NCBI RefSeq assembly: GCF_037095735.1
Contig: NZ_JBAWKD010000001.1
Span: forward strand, 558,001-622,000
Length of the DNA stretch: 64,000 nucleotides
From: Frigidibacter sp037095735
GTDB taxonomy: Bacteria; Pseudomonadota; Alphaproteobacteria; Rhodobacterales; Rhodobacteraceae
Reading direction: 5' to 3'
The notes below the pieces were generated by a model. The model searched no databases, was not told the origin of the DNA, and saw nothing but the letters and a program-made list of their open reading frames with translations. Made by a program: the position numbers and the translations under genes. How positions within the stretch are numbered: position 1 is the first letter of the stretch; each line of letters begins with the position of its first letter. Of the stretch, positions 17,752 through 26,098 are shown piece by piece.

Positions 17752-17776
17752 GCCCCCGGGCCCGGCGCCCGGGGGC
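17752..17776 (+). terminator. dctP-dctQM intercistronic hairpin
   Basis: A perfect 10-bp stem (GCCCCCGGGC / GCCCGGGGGC) with a 5-nt loop lies 6 bp after the dctP stop and before the dctQM start. There is no U-tract. It probably stabilises the 3' end of dctP mRNA or attenuates read-through, giving more binding protein than permease. Confidence 0.6.
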
Positions 17777-17784
17777 GATCCGCC

Positions 17785-19776
17785 ATGGCAGAGCTGTCCT
17801 CCCCCGCCTCTTCCCCCGCCCCTCCGCTCGCCCCCGGCGTCGCTGCCGGCGGCCGTCCCGTCCTGCTGCGTCGCGGCCTTGACGCGCTCTATTCCCTGTG
17901 CGGCGCCGGCGCGGCGCTGGCCCTGATCGCGATCCTCGCGCTGGTCGTCGCCCAGATGCTGGCGCGCTGGTTCGGCGTGCTGTTCCCCGGCGGCGCCAAC
18001 TATGCCGGCTACGCGATGGCCGCCGCCTCGTTCCTGGGGCTGGGCTACACCTTCTCGCGCAACGAGCACATCCGGGTGAACCTCTTCGTCGACCAGTCCG
18101 GCAGCTGGCGGCGCGGGGTCGAGATCTGGAGCTATGCCGCAGGCTCTGCCATCGCGGTGTTCTTCGCCTGGTACGCGGTGCGCACCCCGATCCTGAGCTA
18201 TCGCTTCAACGACGTCTCGCAGGGGCAGGACGGCACGCCGCTGTGGATCCCGCAGCTGGCGATGGCGGTGGGCGCGGTGATCCTGGCGCTGGCGCTGATC
18301 GAGAACCTGGTGCAGGTGCTGTTCAGCCGCGGCTATGGCATCGACACCCCGCGCGAGACGCCGCTGCGCGACCGCTTCGCCGGCAAGCCGCTGCGGATCG
18401 TGATGCTGGGGCTCAGCCTGCTGCTGGTCTGGGGCGCGCTGCGTGCGATGACCGGGTTCGATCCGCAGGCGACGGGGCTGAAGATCGGCGTCTTCCTGTT
18501 CGTGATGTTCTTCCTGCTGGGCTCTGGCCTCTGGGTCGGGCTTGCGCTGATGGGCGTGGCCTATGTCGGCATGATCGGCTTCACCTCGCGCAACCCGGGC
18601 TCGTCGATGTCGATCACGACCTGGACCAGCGCCTCGGGCTGGACGCTGACCTCGCTGCCGCTGTTCATCTGGATGGGCGAGATCCTGTACCGCACCCGCC
18701 TGTCGGAAGACATGTTCAAGGGCCTCGCCCCCTGGCTGTCGCGCTTCCCGGGGGGGCTGCTGCACACCAATGTCGTCGGCTGCACGATCTTCGCCGCCGT
18801 GTCGGGGTCTTCTGCCGCGACGCTGACCACGGTGGGCAAGATGTCGATCCCCGAACTGCGCCGCCGCGGCTATCCCGAATACATGATCGTGGGCACGCTC
18901 GCGGGCGCGGCGACGCTGGGGCTGATGATCCCGCCCTCGATGACGCTGATCGTCTATGGCGTCTCGGTCCGCGAAAGCGTCACCAGCCTGTTCATGGCCG
19001 GCGTCTTCCCGGGGCTGGTTCTGGCGGGGCTGTTCATGGCCTACATCGCCGCCTGGTCGGTGATCCGCCGCGACCAGACCCCACCGGCCGAGCCGCACAT
19101 GACCTTCCGCGAGAAGCTGCGCAATTCGGTCCTGCTGTTGCCGGTGATCGCGCTGATCGTGCTGGTGATCGGGTCGATGTACACCGGCTGGGCGACGGCG
19201 ACCGAGGCCGCGGCCTTCGGGGTGCTGGGCTCGCTCGCGCTGGCGGCGCTGCAGGGATCGGTCACCTGGGTGTCGTTCCGCGACAGCCTGCTGGGAGCGG
19301 TGCGCACCTCTGCGATGATCGCGCTGATCCTGATGGGGGCCGCGTTCCTGACGCTGTCGATGGGCTTCACCGGCGTGCCGCGCGCGCTAGCGGGCTGGAT
19401 CGCCGAGATGAACCTGTCGCCGATCGCGCTGATCGCGGCGCTGACGGTGTTCTACATCATCATCGGCATGTTCCTTGACGGGATCTCGGCGGTGGTGCTG
19501 ACCATGGCGATCATCGAGCCGATGATCCGCGCCGCCGGCATCGACCTGATCTGGTTCGGCATCTTCATCGTCGTCGTCGTCGAGATGGCGCAGATCACGC
19601 CGCCGGTGGGCTTCAACCTGTTCGTGCTGCAGGGCATGACCCGGCACGACATGGGCTATATCGCCCGCACCGCCTTCCCGATGTTCCTGATCATGATCCT
19701 GATGGTCGGGGTGCTGGTGGCCTTCCCCGGGCTTGCCACTTGGCTGCCGGCGGTGATGAAGCAGAACGGCCCGTGA
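17785..19776 (+). CDS. TRAP transporter fused small and large membrane subunits (DctQM)
   Basis: This 663-residue protein joins DctQ (four helices, about residues 30-200) to DctM (about 12 helices, residues 205-660). The Q part shows FSRNEHIRVNLFVDQ. The M part shows GRYLIPP-like features such as GAATLGLMIPPSMTLIVYG and ITPPVGFNLFVLQGMT. It drives Na+-coupled uptake together with DctP. Separate Q and M genes are the norm, and fusions are a known minority. The start ATG at 17785 follows CGATCCGCC with a weak ribosome site inside the hairpin end. The BASS-type gene follows 1 bp later. Confidence 0.9.
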   Translation: MAELSSPASSPAPPLAPGVAAGGRPVLLRRGLDALYSLCGAGAALALIAILALVVAQMLARWFGVLFPGGANYAGYAMAAASFLGLGYTFSRNEHIRVNLFVDQSGSWRRGVEIWSYAAGSAIAVFFAWYAVRTPILSYRFNDVSQGQDGTPLWIPQLAMAVGAVILALALIENLVQVLFSRGYGIDTPRETPLRDRFAGKPLRIVMLGLSLLLVWGALRAMTGFDPQATGLKIGVFLFVMFFLLGSGLWVGLALMGVAYVGMIGFTSRNPGSSMSITTWTSASGWTLTSLPLFIWMGEILYRTRLSEDMFKGLAPWLSRFPGGLLHTNVVGCTIFAAVSGSSAATLTTVGKMSIPELRRRGYPEYMIVGTLAGAATLGLMIPPSMTLIVYGVSVRESVTSLFMAGVFPGLVLAGLFMAYIAAWSVIRRDQTPPAEPHMTFREKLRNSVLLLPVIALIVLVIGSMYTGWATATEAAAFGVLGSLALAALQGSVTWVSFRDSLLGAVRTSAMIALILMGAAFLTLSMGFTGVPRALAGWIAEMNLSPIALIAALTVFYIIIGMFLDGISAVVLTMAIIEPMIRAAGIDLIWFGIFIVVVVEMAQITPPVGFNLFVLQGMTRHDMGYIARTAFPMFLIMILMVGVLVAFPGLATWLPAVMKQNGP

Positions 19777-19777
19777 T

Positions 19778-20725
19778 GTGACCCTGCTCGCGCTGCTTGA
19801 TCGGATCGGCCGGCATGCCCGGCCGATCCTGCCCGCCGGCCTCGTGCTGGTGGCGCTGCTGCCCTCGAGCGGTGGCCGCCTTGCCCCGCTGGTGCCTTGG
19901 CTGGTCGGTGCGCTGATCGCGATGACCTTCACCCGCATCGACCTGAGGCCGCTCTCGCGCGACCTCGCCCGCCCGCGGCGCGCGCTGGGCCTGCTGGCGG
20001 TCCTGACGCTGTTCCAGCCCGTGCTGGCCCTCGTCCTGTCGCAGGCCGGCCATTGGCTGGACCTGCCTCAGACCGTCATCCTGGTGCTGGTGGTCTTCGC
20101 CGCCGCGCCGCCGCTCAGCTCTGCCCCGGCGCTGGCACTGATGCTGGGCTATGACGCGACGGTCGCGCTCAGGCTGATGCTGGCCGGAACCCTGCTGTCG
20201 CCGCTCATGGTGCCGGTCAGCTTCTGGCTGGCGGACCTGCCCGGCAGCCTGCCGCTGGAGATGGCGCTGCGCACCGGCGCGATGCTGGCCGGCGGCCTGA
20301 TTCTCGGGCTCTGCGCGCGCAAGGCCATCGGGCGGGACCGGATCGCACGGCAGGCCCGCGCGCTCGATGGCGTGGCGGCGCTGCTGATGCTGGCCTTCCT
20401 GCTGCCGCTGGTCGACGGGCTGGCCGCGCGGATCGTCGCGATGCCGCAGCTGGCCGCGCTGCTGGCCGGGCTTGCCTGCCTGCTGAACTTCGGGGGCAAC
20501 CTGCTGATGCGCGGCACCCTCGGGCACCGCCTGCCCGCCCCGGTCGCGGCCAGCTTCGGGCTGGTCTTCGGAAACCGGAACACCTCGGTGATCCTGGCCG
20601 CGATGCCAGATCCGACCATCGCCTTCTTCGTCGGTCTGGCCCAGGTGCCGATCTACCTCACCCCTGCCCTGCTGGGCCTTTACGACCGGATCCTCGCCAG
20701 ATGCAGCCTTTCATCGGAATCCTGA
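19778..20725 (+). CDS. membrane carrier of the bile acid:sodium symporter (BASS)/SBF-like type
   Basis: This 315-residue protein has about nine to ten hydrophobic helices. Segments such as VVFAAAPPLSSAPALALMLG and the later LVFGNRNTSVILAA resemble the two crossover motifs of the BASS/arsenite-carrier fold. The GTG start at 19778 directly follows the dctQM stop with one base between. The gene's 3' end overlaps the racemase start by 25 bp, so it belongs to the same operon. The transported compound is unknown. It may export a product of the pathway. Confidence 0.7.
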   Translation: MTLLALLDRIGRHARPILPAGLVLVALLPSSGGRLAPLVPWLVGALIAMTFTRIDLRPLSRDLARPRRALGLLAVLTLFQPVLALVLSQAGHWLDLPQTVILVLVVFAAAPPLSSAPALALMLGYDATVALRLMLAGTLLSPLMVPVSFWLADLPGSLPLEMALRTGAMLAGGLILGLCARKAIGRDRIARQARALDGVAALLMLAFLLPLVDGLAARIVAMPQLAALLAGLACLLNFGGNLLMRGTLGHRLPAPVAASFGLVFGNRNTSVILAAMPDPTIAFFVGLAQVPIYLTPALLGLYDRILARCSLSSES

Positions 20726-21378
20726 GCCTCGACACCCGCTTTCCGCGGATCGCGGGCGATGCGGGAAACCCCGGCAGCTACCACCTGCCCGCCCGCGTCA
20801 GCGTGGTCGAGGGCGCGGGCAGCCCCGACATCGTCCGCGACGGCCGCCCGGACCCCGCGCTCGTGGCGCGGTTCATCGCCGCGGCCCGCGCGCTGGAGGC
20901 GGAGGGCGCGGTGCTGATCACCTCGACCTGCGGCTTCCTGGTGAGCGTCCAGGCCGAGGTGGCGCAGGCGGTGCGGGTCCCGGTGCTGCTGTCCGGCCTG
21001 TCGCTGGTGCCGATGGTGTCGCGGCTGGTGGGCGGTCGCGCGATCGGCATTCTCACCGCGTCGTCGCGAAGCCTCGGGCCCGCCGCTCTCGCCGCCGCCG
21101 GATGCGAGGGGCTGCAGGTGCATGTCGCGGGGATGGAGGCCGAGCCCGCCTTCGCCGAGACCTTTCTGAACGCCAAGGCGCAGCAACGCGAAAGCTTCGA
21201 TCCCGCCGCGATGGAGGCCGCGGTTCTGGCGCGCGCCGCGGCGCTTGTCGCAGCCCATCCCGGGATCGCGGCGCTGGTGCTGGAATGCGGCAACCTGCCG
21301 CCCTATGCGGCCGCGCTGCGCCGCGCGACCGAGCGGCCGGTGTTCTCGATCCTCGACGGCGCGCGGCTCGTGGCCTGA
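20701..21378 (+). CDS. aspartate/glutamate racemase superfamily protein
   Basis: This 225-residue protein has the two catalytic cysteines of the Asp/Glu racemase superfamily, Cys77 in ITSTCGFL and Cys196 in VLECGNLPPYA. Related members include hydantoin racemase, maleate isomerase and arylmalonate decarboxylase. It may invert an amino acid for the D-specific or L-specific oxidases upstream. Its ATG lies 25 bp inside the end of the BASS-type gene, indicating translational coupling. The gene is convergent with the GntR gene at 21401. Confidence 0.8.
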   Translation: MQPFIGILSLDTRFPRIAGDAGNPGSYHLPARVSVVEGAGSPDIVRDGRPDPALVARFIAAARALEAEGAVLITSTCGFLVSVQAEVAQAVRVPVLLSGLSLVPMVSRLVGGRAIGILTASSRSLGPAALAAAGCEGLQVHVAGMEAEPAFAETFLNAKAQQRESFDPAAMEAAVLARAAALVAAHPGIAALVLECGNLPPYAAALRRATERPVFSILDGARLVA

Positions 21379-21400
21379 ACCGCTCGCCCCAAGAGGCAGA

Positions 21401-22126
21401 TCAGGTGACGCCGGCGCGCAGCAGCACGGTGACGGCGCTGTCGAAATGGTCCGAGATCGCGGCCTCGGCCCGCGCCGCGTCCTGCGCGAGGATCGCCGTC
21501 GCGATGCGTTCGTGACAGCGCAGGTTCTCGAGCCGGTTCTCGCGGGTGCCGCGCGACCGCCAGCCGATCGGCCAAGTCTGGCGGGTGGTGACGCCGAAGC
21601 TCTGGATCAGGATTTCGTAAAGCAGGTTGCCCGAGGCCTTCGCGATCAGTTCGTGGAACTTGATGTCGAGCTCCATGAGCGCCTCTGGCGGCCCGTCGAG
21701 CCCCGCGAACATCTGCGCCACGATCTCGAGCAGTTCGGCCGCGATCGCGTCGCTGCGGCGCATGGCGGCCAGCGCGGTCGTCCGCATCTCGAGCGTCCGG
21801 CGCACGTCGAGCACCTGCTGGATCGTCAGCTGCCCGGTCCAGGTCGTGTGATCGAGGATCAGGCTCAGCGCCCGCGCGTCCGGCATCGCCACCCGCGCCT
21901 TGCGACCGTTGCCGACCTCGAGGATGCCCAGGGTCGCAAGACCGCGCAGCGCCTCGCGCGCGACGGGGCGCGAGACCGACAGCATCTCGGCGATCACCGT
22001 TTCGGACGGCATGGCGTCGGACGGCCGCAGCCCGCGCTGGCGGATCAGCCTGCGCAGACCCTCCATCGTGCGTTCGACAAGGCCGACGCGCGGCCCCTCT
22101 TCGTCCTGTCTGACAATATCAGTCAT
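21401..22126 (-). CDS. GntR-family transcriptional regulator, FadR/FCD subgroup
   Basis: This 241-residue regulator has an N-terminal winged HTH (LRPSDAMPSETVIAEMLSVS, then RPVAREALRGLATLGILEV) and a C-terminal FCD all-helical sensor domain with metal-ligand type residues (ELDIKFHELIAKASGN; CHERIATAI; ISDHFDSA). FCD regulators sense sugar acids and carboxylic acids. It is transcribed in the same direction as a second GntR gene upstream (22201-23016) and probably controls the sugar-acid genes to the right or the racemase cluster to the left. Its start is the ATG at 22124-22126. Confidence 0.9.
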   Translation of the reverse strand: MTDIVRQDEEGPRVGLVERTMEGLRRLIRQRGLRPSDAMPSETVIAEMLSVSRPVAREALRGLATLGILEVGNGRKARVAMPDARALSLILDHTTWTGQLTIQQVLDVRRTLEMRTTALAAMRRSDAIAAELLEIVAQMFAGLDGPPEALMELDIKFHELIAKASGNLLYEILIQSFGVTTRQTWPIGWRSRGTRENRLENLRCHERIATAILAQDAARAEAAISDHFDSAVTVLLRAGVT

Positions 22127-22170
22127 AGCGCCCTACAATGCACGGCATCCGTGCGGTATAACCGAGGATT

Positions 22171-22187
22171 GGCGCTTTGTCAGCGCC
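22171..22187 (-). terminator. short hairpin after the second GntR gene
   Basis: A perfect 6-bp stem (GGCGCT / AGCGCC) with a 5-nt loop lies 13 bp past the stop of the 22201-23016 gene, read on the minus strand. It has no T-run and is a weak candidate. Confidence 0.3.
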
Positions 22188-22200
22188 TTCAAAGCCGCGC

Positions 22201-23016
22201 TCAGGCGCCGGGCGCCGTTCTGGCCGCGGCCGCGGCCGCGCGCAGGGCCCTTTCAAGATCGACCCTGCCGCGCGCCACAACGGCCAGCATGGCGGCATGG
22301 GCGGCCTCGGGGTCGCGCAGGCGGATCGCCTCGAGCACCGCGCGATGCATCGCGATCGCCTCTTCGTGGGACTGGCTACCGCGGTTCGTCAGCCGGAAGA
22401 TCGCCAGCAGGGCCGCACGCACCGCCGAGATCAGCTGGGCATAGACCCAGTTGCCGCTGCTCTCGATGATCGCGCTGTGAAAATCCAGATCGGCAAGGCT
22501 CCAGGCCTCGGCGTCCCGCCCCGAGGCGGCCGCCATCCGGTCGAGCGCGTCGCCGATCGCCATCAGTGCCGGCAGGTTGCCGGCCTGCGCCGCGGCCGCC
22601 GCCGCCGCGGGCTCGATCAGCGCGCGGATGTCGAGCAGCGCGGTGAAGAACTCGATGTCGGGCTCCTGACGCAGCGCGGCATCCAGCACCACCGGATCCA
22701 GCATGTTCCAGCGGGCCCGCGGCAGCACCATGGTTCCCGACCGCGGCCGGGCGCGCAGCATGCCCAGCGCGGTAAGGCGCTGCATGGTCTCGCGCAGGGT
22801 GGTGCGGCTCGCGCCGAACTGCCGCATCAGCTCGGCCTCGCCCGGCAGGGGCGTATCCGGGGCGAACTGTCCCGAGACGATCGCGTCCACGAAATGCAGC
22901 AGCACCTCGCGCATCACCCGCCCCGCCGGAAGATCCCGTTCCCGCGCCACATGCTGGCCCGCGCCTTTCGGGCCGGCGGCAGGGTGGACGCGTGGTGAAG
23001 CGGGAGATGCGGACAT
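22201..23016 (-). CDS. GntR-family transcriptional regulator, FadR/FCD subgroup
   Basis: This 271-residue regulator has an HTH at about residues 35-100 (TPLPGEAELMRQFGASRTTL, RETMQRLTALGMLRAR) and a C-terminal FCD domain (ADLDFHSAIIESSGNWVYA; MHRAVLEAIRLRDPEAAHAAM). The N-terminal 30 residues are a low-complexity extension, so a later start is possible, but no better ribosome site was seen. It is divergent from D-galactonate dehydratase (start 23152). The closest well-known relative in function is DgoR, the galactonate-responsive repressor, which fits the neighbour. That assignment is inference. Confidence 0.88.
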   Translation of the reverse strand: MSASPASPRVHPAAGPKGAGQHVARERDLPAGRVMREVLLHFVDAIVSGQFAPDTPLPGEAELMRQFGASRTTLRETMQRLTALGMLRARPRSGTMVLPRARWNMLDPVVLDAALRQEPDIEFFTALLDIRALIEPAAAAAAAQAGNLPALMAIGDALDRMAAASGRDAEAWSLADLDFHSAIIESSGNWVYAQLISAVRAALLAIFRLTNRGSQSHEEAIAMHRAVLEAIRLRDPEAAHAAMLAVVARGRVDLERALRAAAAAARTAPGA

Positions 23017-23092
23017 GCGCGATCCCTATCCCAAACCAGCAGCCCCGAGAAGGCCGTTGCGGAACAATTTAATCCTATTTACCGACTCGAAT

Positions 23093-23110
23093 AATACTAC
23101 TAATGATATT
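23093..23110. promoter_or_regulatory. AT-rich imperfect dyad in the gntR-dgoD intergenic region
   Basis: AATACTACTAATGATATT is an imperfect palindrome with AATA/TATT ends, inside a 50-bp AT-rich patch (about 23066-23115) that stands out from the surrounding GC-rich DNA. It lies between the divergent GntR and D-galactonate dehydratase starts, where the operator and both promoters should be. Confidence 0.4.
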
Positions 23111-23151
23111 GCCAATCCATCGCCGCTTTCGGACCCGGGACGCCAGACCAG

Positions 23152-24300
23152 ATGAAGATCACCGCGCTCAAGACCTATCTGGTGCCGCCGCGCTGGCTGT
23201 TCCTGAAGATCGAGACCGATGAAGGGATCTCGGGCTGGGGAGAGCCGGTGGTCGAGGGCAAGGCACTGACGGTCGAGGCCGCGGTGCAGGAGATGGCCGA
23301 CTACCTGATCGGACAGGACCCGCTGCGGATCGAGGATCACTGGCAGGCGCTCTATCGCGGCGGCTTCTACCGCGGCGGCCCGGTGCTGATGAGCGCGCTG
23401 GCGGGCATCGACCAGGCGCTGTGGGACATCAAGGGCCGGGCAGCGGGTCTGCCCGTCCACCAGATGCTGGGCGGGGCCTGCCGGGACAGCATCCGGGTCT
23501 ATTCCTGGATCGGCGGCGACCGCCCCGAAGAGGTGGCGCAGGGCGCACGCGACGCAGTGGCGCGCGGCTTCACTGCCCTCAAGCTCAACGGCGCCGAGGA
23601 ACTGCAGATCGTCGACGGCCACGACAAGGTCGACCGCATCCTCGAGACGATCGGCACCGTGCGCGACGCGGTCGGCCCCCACGTGGGCATCGCCGTCGAC
23701 TTCCACGGGCGCGTGCACAAACCGATGGCGAAGGTGCTGATCCGCGAGCTGGAGCCGTTCCGGCTGATGTTCATCGAAGAGCCGGTGCTGTCCGAGAACC
23801 TCGAGGCGCTGCCCGAGATCACCCGCGGTTCCGCGACCCCGATCGCGCTGGGCGAGCGGCTGTATTCGCGCTGGGACTTCAAGCGCGTGTTCGAGACGCG
23901 CTGCGTCGACATCATCCAGCCTGACCTCAGCCACGCCGGGGGCATCACCGAATGCCGCAAGATCGCCGCGATGGCCGAGGCCTACGACATCGCCGTGGCC
24001 TTCCACTGCCCGCTCGGCCCGATCGCGCTGGCGGCCTGCCTGCAGGTGGATGCGGTGTCCTACAACGCCTTCATCCAGGAACAGAGCCTGGGCATCCACT
24101 ACAATGCCGGCAGCGATCTGCTGGACTATCTCGTCGATCCTTCGGTCTTCCGCTACGCGGACGGCGCCGTCGCGATCCCGACCGGTCCCGGTTTGGGGAT
24201 CAAGATCGACGAGGCGGCGGTGATCCGCGCCGCCGGACAAGGTCACCGCTGGCGCAACCCGCTGTGGCGGCACGCTGACGGCTCGGTGGCGGAATGGTGA
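23152..24300 (+). CDS. dgoD: D-galactonate dehydratase
   Basis: This 382-residue enolase-superfamily enzyme dehydrates D-galactonate to 2-keto-3-deoxy-D-galactonate. The metal ligands Asp183 (VDFHG), Glu209 (FIEEPV) and Glu235 (ALGERLY), and the catalytic His185 and His285 (AFHCPLGP), fall at the same numbers as in E. coli DgoD, and length matches. The start ATG at 23152 has only a weak ribosome site. The next gene (VOC protein) follows after 8 bp. A GntR/FCD regulator is divergent. Kinase and aldolase for the product are not in the window. Confidence 0.92.
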   Translation: MKITALKTYLVPPRWLFLKIETDEGISGWGEPVVEGKALTVEAAVQEMADYLIGQDPLRIEDHWQALYRGGFYRGGPVLMSALAGIDQALWDIKGRAAGLPVHQMLGGACRDSIRVYSWIGGDRPEEVAQGARDAVARGFTALKLNGAEELQIVDGHDKVDRILETIGTVRDAVGPHVGIAVDFHGRVHKPMAKVLIRELEPFRLMFIEEPVLSENLEALPEITRGSATPIALGERLYSRWDFKRVFETRCVDIIQPDLSHAGGITECRKIAAMAEAYDIAVAFHCPLGPIALAACLQVDAVSYNAFIQEQSLGIHYNAGSDLLDYLVDPSVFRYADGAVAIPTGPGLGIKIDEAAVIRAAGQGHRWRNPLWRHADGSVAEW

Positions 24301-24308
24301 GGAATGAC

Positions 24309-24707
24309 ATGCAGACCCGCGGCTATCTGGAACACATGGCGCTGATCGTCGCCGACTACGCGCCGCACATCGCCTTCTTCGGCGAGGTGCTGGGCATGGG
24401 CATCAACCGCACCGCCGGGCCCGAGGACGCGCCAAGCTCGGTCTGGCTCGACGGCGGCCTGCAGCTGGTGCGCCGCGACGGCTTCGCCGGGCCCGAGGGG
24501 CGCTGCCTGCACCTGGGCCTGATGGTCGCGGATCTCGACGCCGCGATCGAGGGGGCGCTGGCGCATGGCGGGGTCACGCTGCCGGCCGGGCGCAATTGGC
24601 TGCGGATGCCCGACGGGCTGGAGATCGAGCTGATGCAGGCCACGGGGGACGCCGTCGCCCAGGCCCGCGCCATAGACCCGCGCGCGCCGGATGGCGCCGT
24701 ATTGTAA
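24309..24707 (+). CDS. VOC (glyoxalase/bleomycin resistance) family protein
   Basis: This 132-residue protein has a single vicinal-oxygen-chelate domain of two beta-alpha-beta-beta-beta units: LEHMALIVADYAPHIAFFGE at the start and CLHLGLMVADLDAAIEGAL in the middle, ending GLEIELMQ. VOC proteins are metal-dependent isomerases, lyases or dioxygenases. I chose the ATG at 24309 because GAGGA lies 5 nt upstream. An ATG at 24294 overlaps the dgoD stop and is less likely. It is co-transcribed with dgoD, so a role in sugar-acid metabolism is suggested, but its reaction is unknown. Confidence 0.8.
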   Translation: MQTRGYLEHMALIVADYAPHIAFFGEVLGMGINRTAGPEDAPSSVWLDGGLQLVRRDGFAGPEGRCLHLGLMVADLDAAIEGALAHGGVTLPAGRNWLRMPDGLEIELMQATGDAVAQARAIDPRAPDGAVL

Positions 24708-24749
24708 GACAGGTTACATCCTTTGGTGTGTTCGCATTGACGATTCGGG

Positions 24750-24778
24750 TTGACTGATTTCGCCCCCCGGCCTAGGTC
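24750..24778 (+). promoter_or_regulatory. candidate sigma-70 promoter for the enolase-superfamily gene
   Basis: TTGACT, 17 bp, then TAGGTC lie about 105 bp upstream of the start at 24884, in the 176-bp space after the VOC gene. The -35 box is close to consensus, while the -10 box matches at only three positions. Confidence 0.4.
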
Positions 24779-24883
24779 AGGGGAACTGCGCAGGGAGGCG
24801 TGGTCCTTCGGGGCGCAGGGGACAGGACCGCGGCATCACCGCGGCAGGGCGGGCGGCCGGTGCGCCGCCGCGGAGGAGGACGG

Positions 24884-26098
24884 ATGAAGATCACCGCGAT
24901 CAGGACCTATCGGGTCGAGGAATTCGCCAACGTGCTGTGGGTCCATGTCGAGACCGACGCGGGCATCACCGGGCTGGGCGAGACCTTTTACGGCGCCGAG
25001 GCCTGCGAGGCGCATATCCACAACACGCTCGCCGTCCGCCTCGTGGGCCAGAACCCGCTGAACATCGAGCTTCTGCACAAGGAAATGGTGTCGCTGCCGA
25101 ACGCGCAGGCCTCGACCGGGGTCGAGTACCGCGCGGCTTCGGCGATCGACATCGCGCTGTGGGACATCTTCGGCAAGGTCGCCGGCCAGCCCGTGCACAT
25201 GATGCTGGGCGGGCAGAGCTGGGACCGGATGCGGATCTACAACACCTGTGCCGGCACCCGCTATGTGCGCACCAACAAGATCAAACCGGTCGATACCTGG
25301 AACCTCGGCGCGAAGGGGGCCGACGCGCCCTCGCCCTACGAGGATCTCGACGCCTTCATGACCCGTGCGGGCGAGCTGGCCGAGGACCTGCTGTCGAACG
25401 GCATCACGGCGATGAAGATCTGGCCCTTCGATCCGGCCGCGATCGAGAACAAGGGCATGTTCATCACCGCCGAGCAGATGAAGACCGCGATCAAGCCCTT
25501 CGAGCTGATCCGCAAGGCCGTCGGCGACAAGATGGAAATCATGGTCGAGATGCACAGCCTGTGGAACCTGCCGGTCGCCATGGACATCGCCCGCGCGCTC
25601 GAACCCTATCAGCCGCGCTGGTACGAGGACGCGATCCGCATGAACTCGCCGCAGGCGCTGGCGGAATTCGCGCGTTCGACCACGACCTGGACCTGCGCCT
25701 CGGAAACGCTGGGCTCGCGCTTCGCCTACAAGGAATATCTCGACCGCGACGCGACCCATGTCGTCATGGCCGACCTGTGCTGGACCGGCGGGCTGACCGA
25801 GGGGCGCAAGATCGCGGCCATGGCTGACACCTACCACCGCCCCTTCGCGCCGCATGACTGCATCGGCCCGGTGGGCTTCGCCGCCGCGATCCACATGTCG
25901 ATCAGCCAGCCCAACACCCTGATCCAGGAATCGGTGCGCGCCTTCTACAAGGGCTGGTACCGCGAACTGGTCACCGAGGTGCCGCGCATCGAGGGCGGCT
26001 ATGTCTACCCGATGGAGGGCCCGGGCCTCGGCACCGAGCTTGTGCCGCAGTTCTTCGAACGCTCCGACCTGTCCACCCGTCTGTCCGAGGCCGCGTGA
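24884..26098 (+). CDS. mandelate racemase/muconate lactonizing (enolase superfamily) sugar-acid dehydratase
   Basis: This 404-residue protein has the enolase-superfamily capping domain and barrel. Candidate metal ligands are Glu222 (MVEMHSLW), Glu248 (WYEDAIR) and Glu274 (CASETLG). Lys178 in AMKIWPFD, His224 and His324 (FAPHDCIGPVG) are candidate catalytic residues. The MKIWPFD motif occurs in several acid-sugar dehydratases. The product of the reaction is probably a 2-keto-3-deoxy sugar acid, and the substrate is not determined. GGAGGAGGA lies just upstream of the ATG. It overlaps the next gene (TGATG). Confidence 0.85.
   Translation: MKITAIRTYRVEEFANVLWVHVETDAGITGLGETFYGAEACEAHIHNTLAVRLVGQNPLNIELLHKEMVSLPNAQASTGVEYRAASAIDIALWDIFGKVAGQPVHMMLGGQSWDRMRIYNTCAGTRYVRTNKIKPVDTWNLGAKGADAPSPYEDLDAFMTRAGELAEDLLSNGITAMKIWPFDPAAIENKGMFITAEQMKTAIKPFELIRKAVGDKMEIMVEMHSLWNLPVAMDIARALEPYQPRWYEDAIRMNSPQALAEFARSTTTWTCASETLGSRFAYKEYLDRDATHVVMADLCWTGGLTEGRKIAAMADTYHRPFAPHDCIGPVGFAAAIHMSISQPNTLIQESVRAFYKGWYRELVTEVPRIEGGYVYPMEGPGLGTELVPQFFERSDLSTRLSEAA

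Noticed and set aside
24709..24883. Possible riboswitch in the space before the second enolase-superfamily gene
   Set aside because: The space has a promoter-like sequence and a strong ribosome site, but I could not find a conserved aptamer pattern or an expression-platform hairpin.
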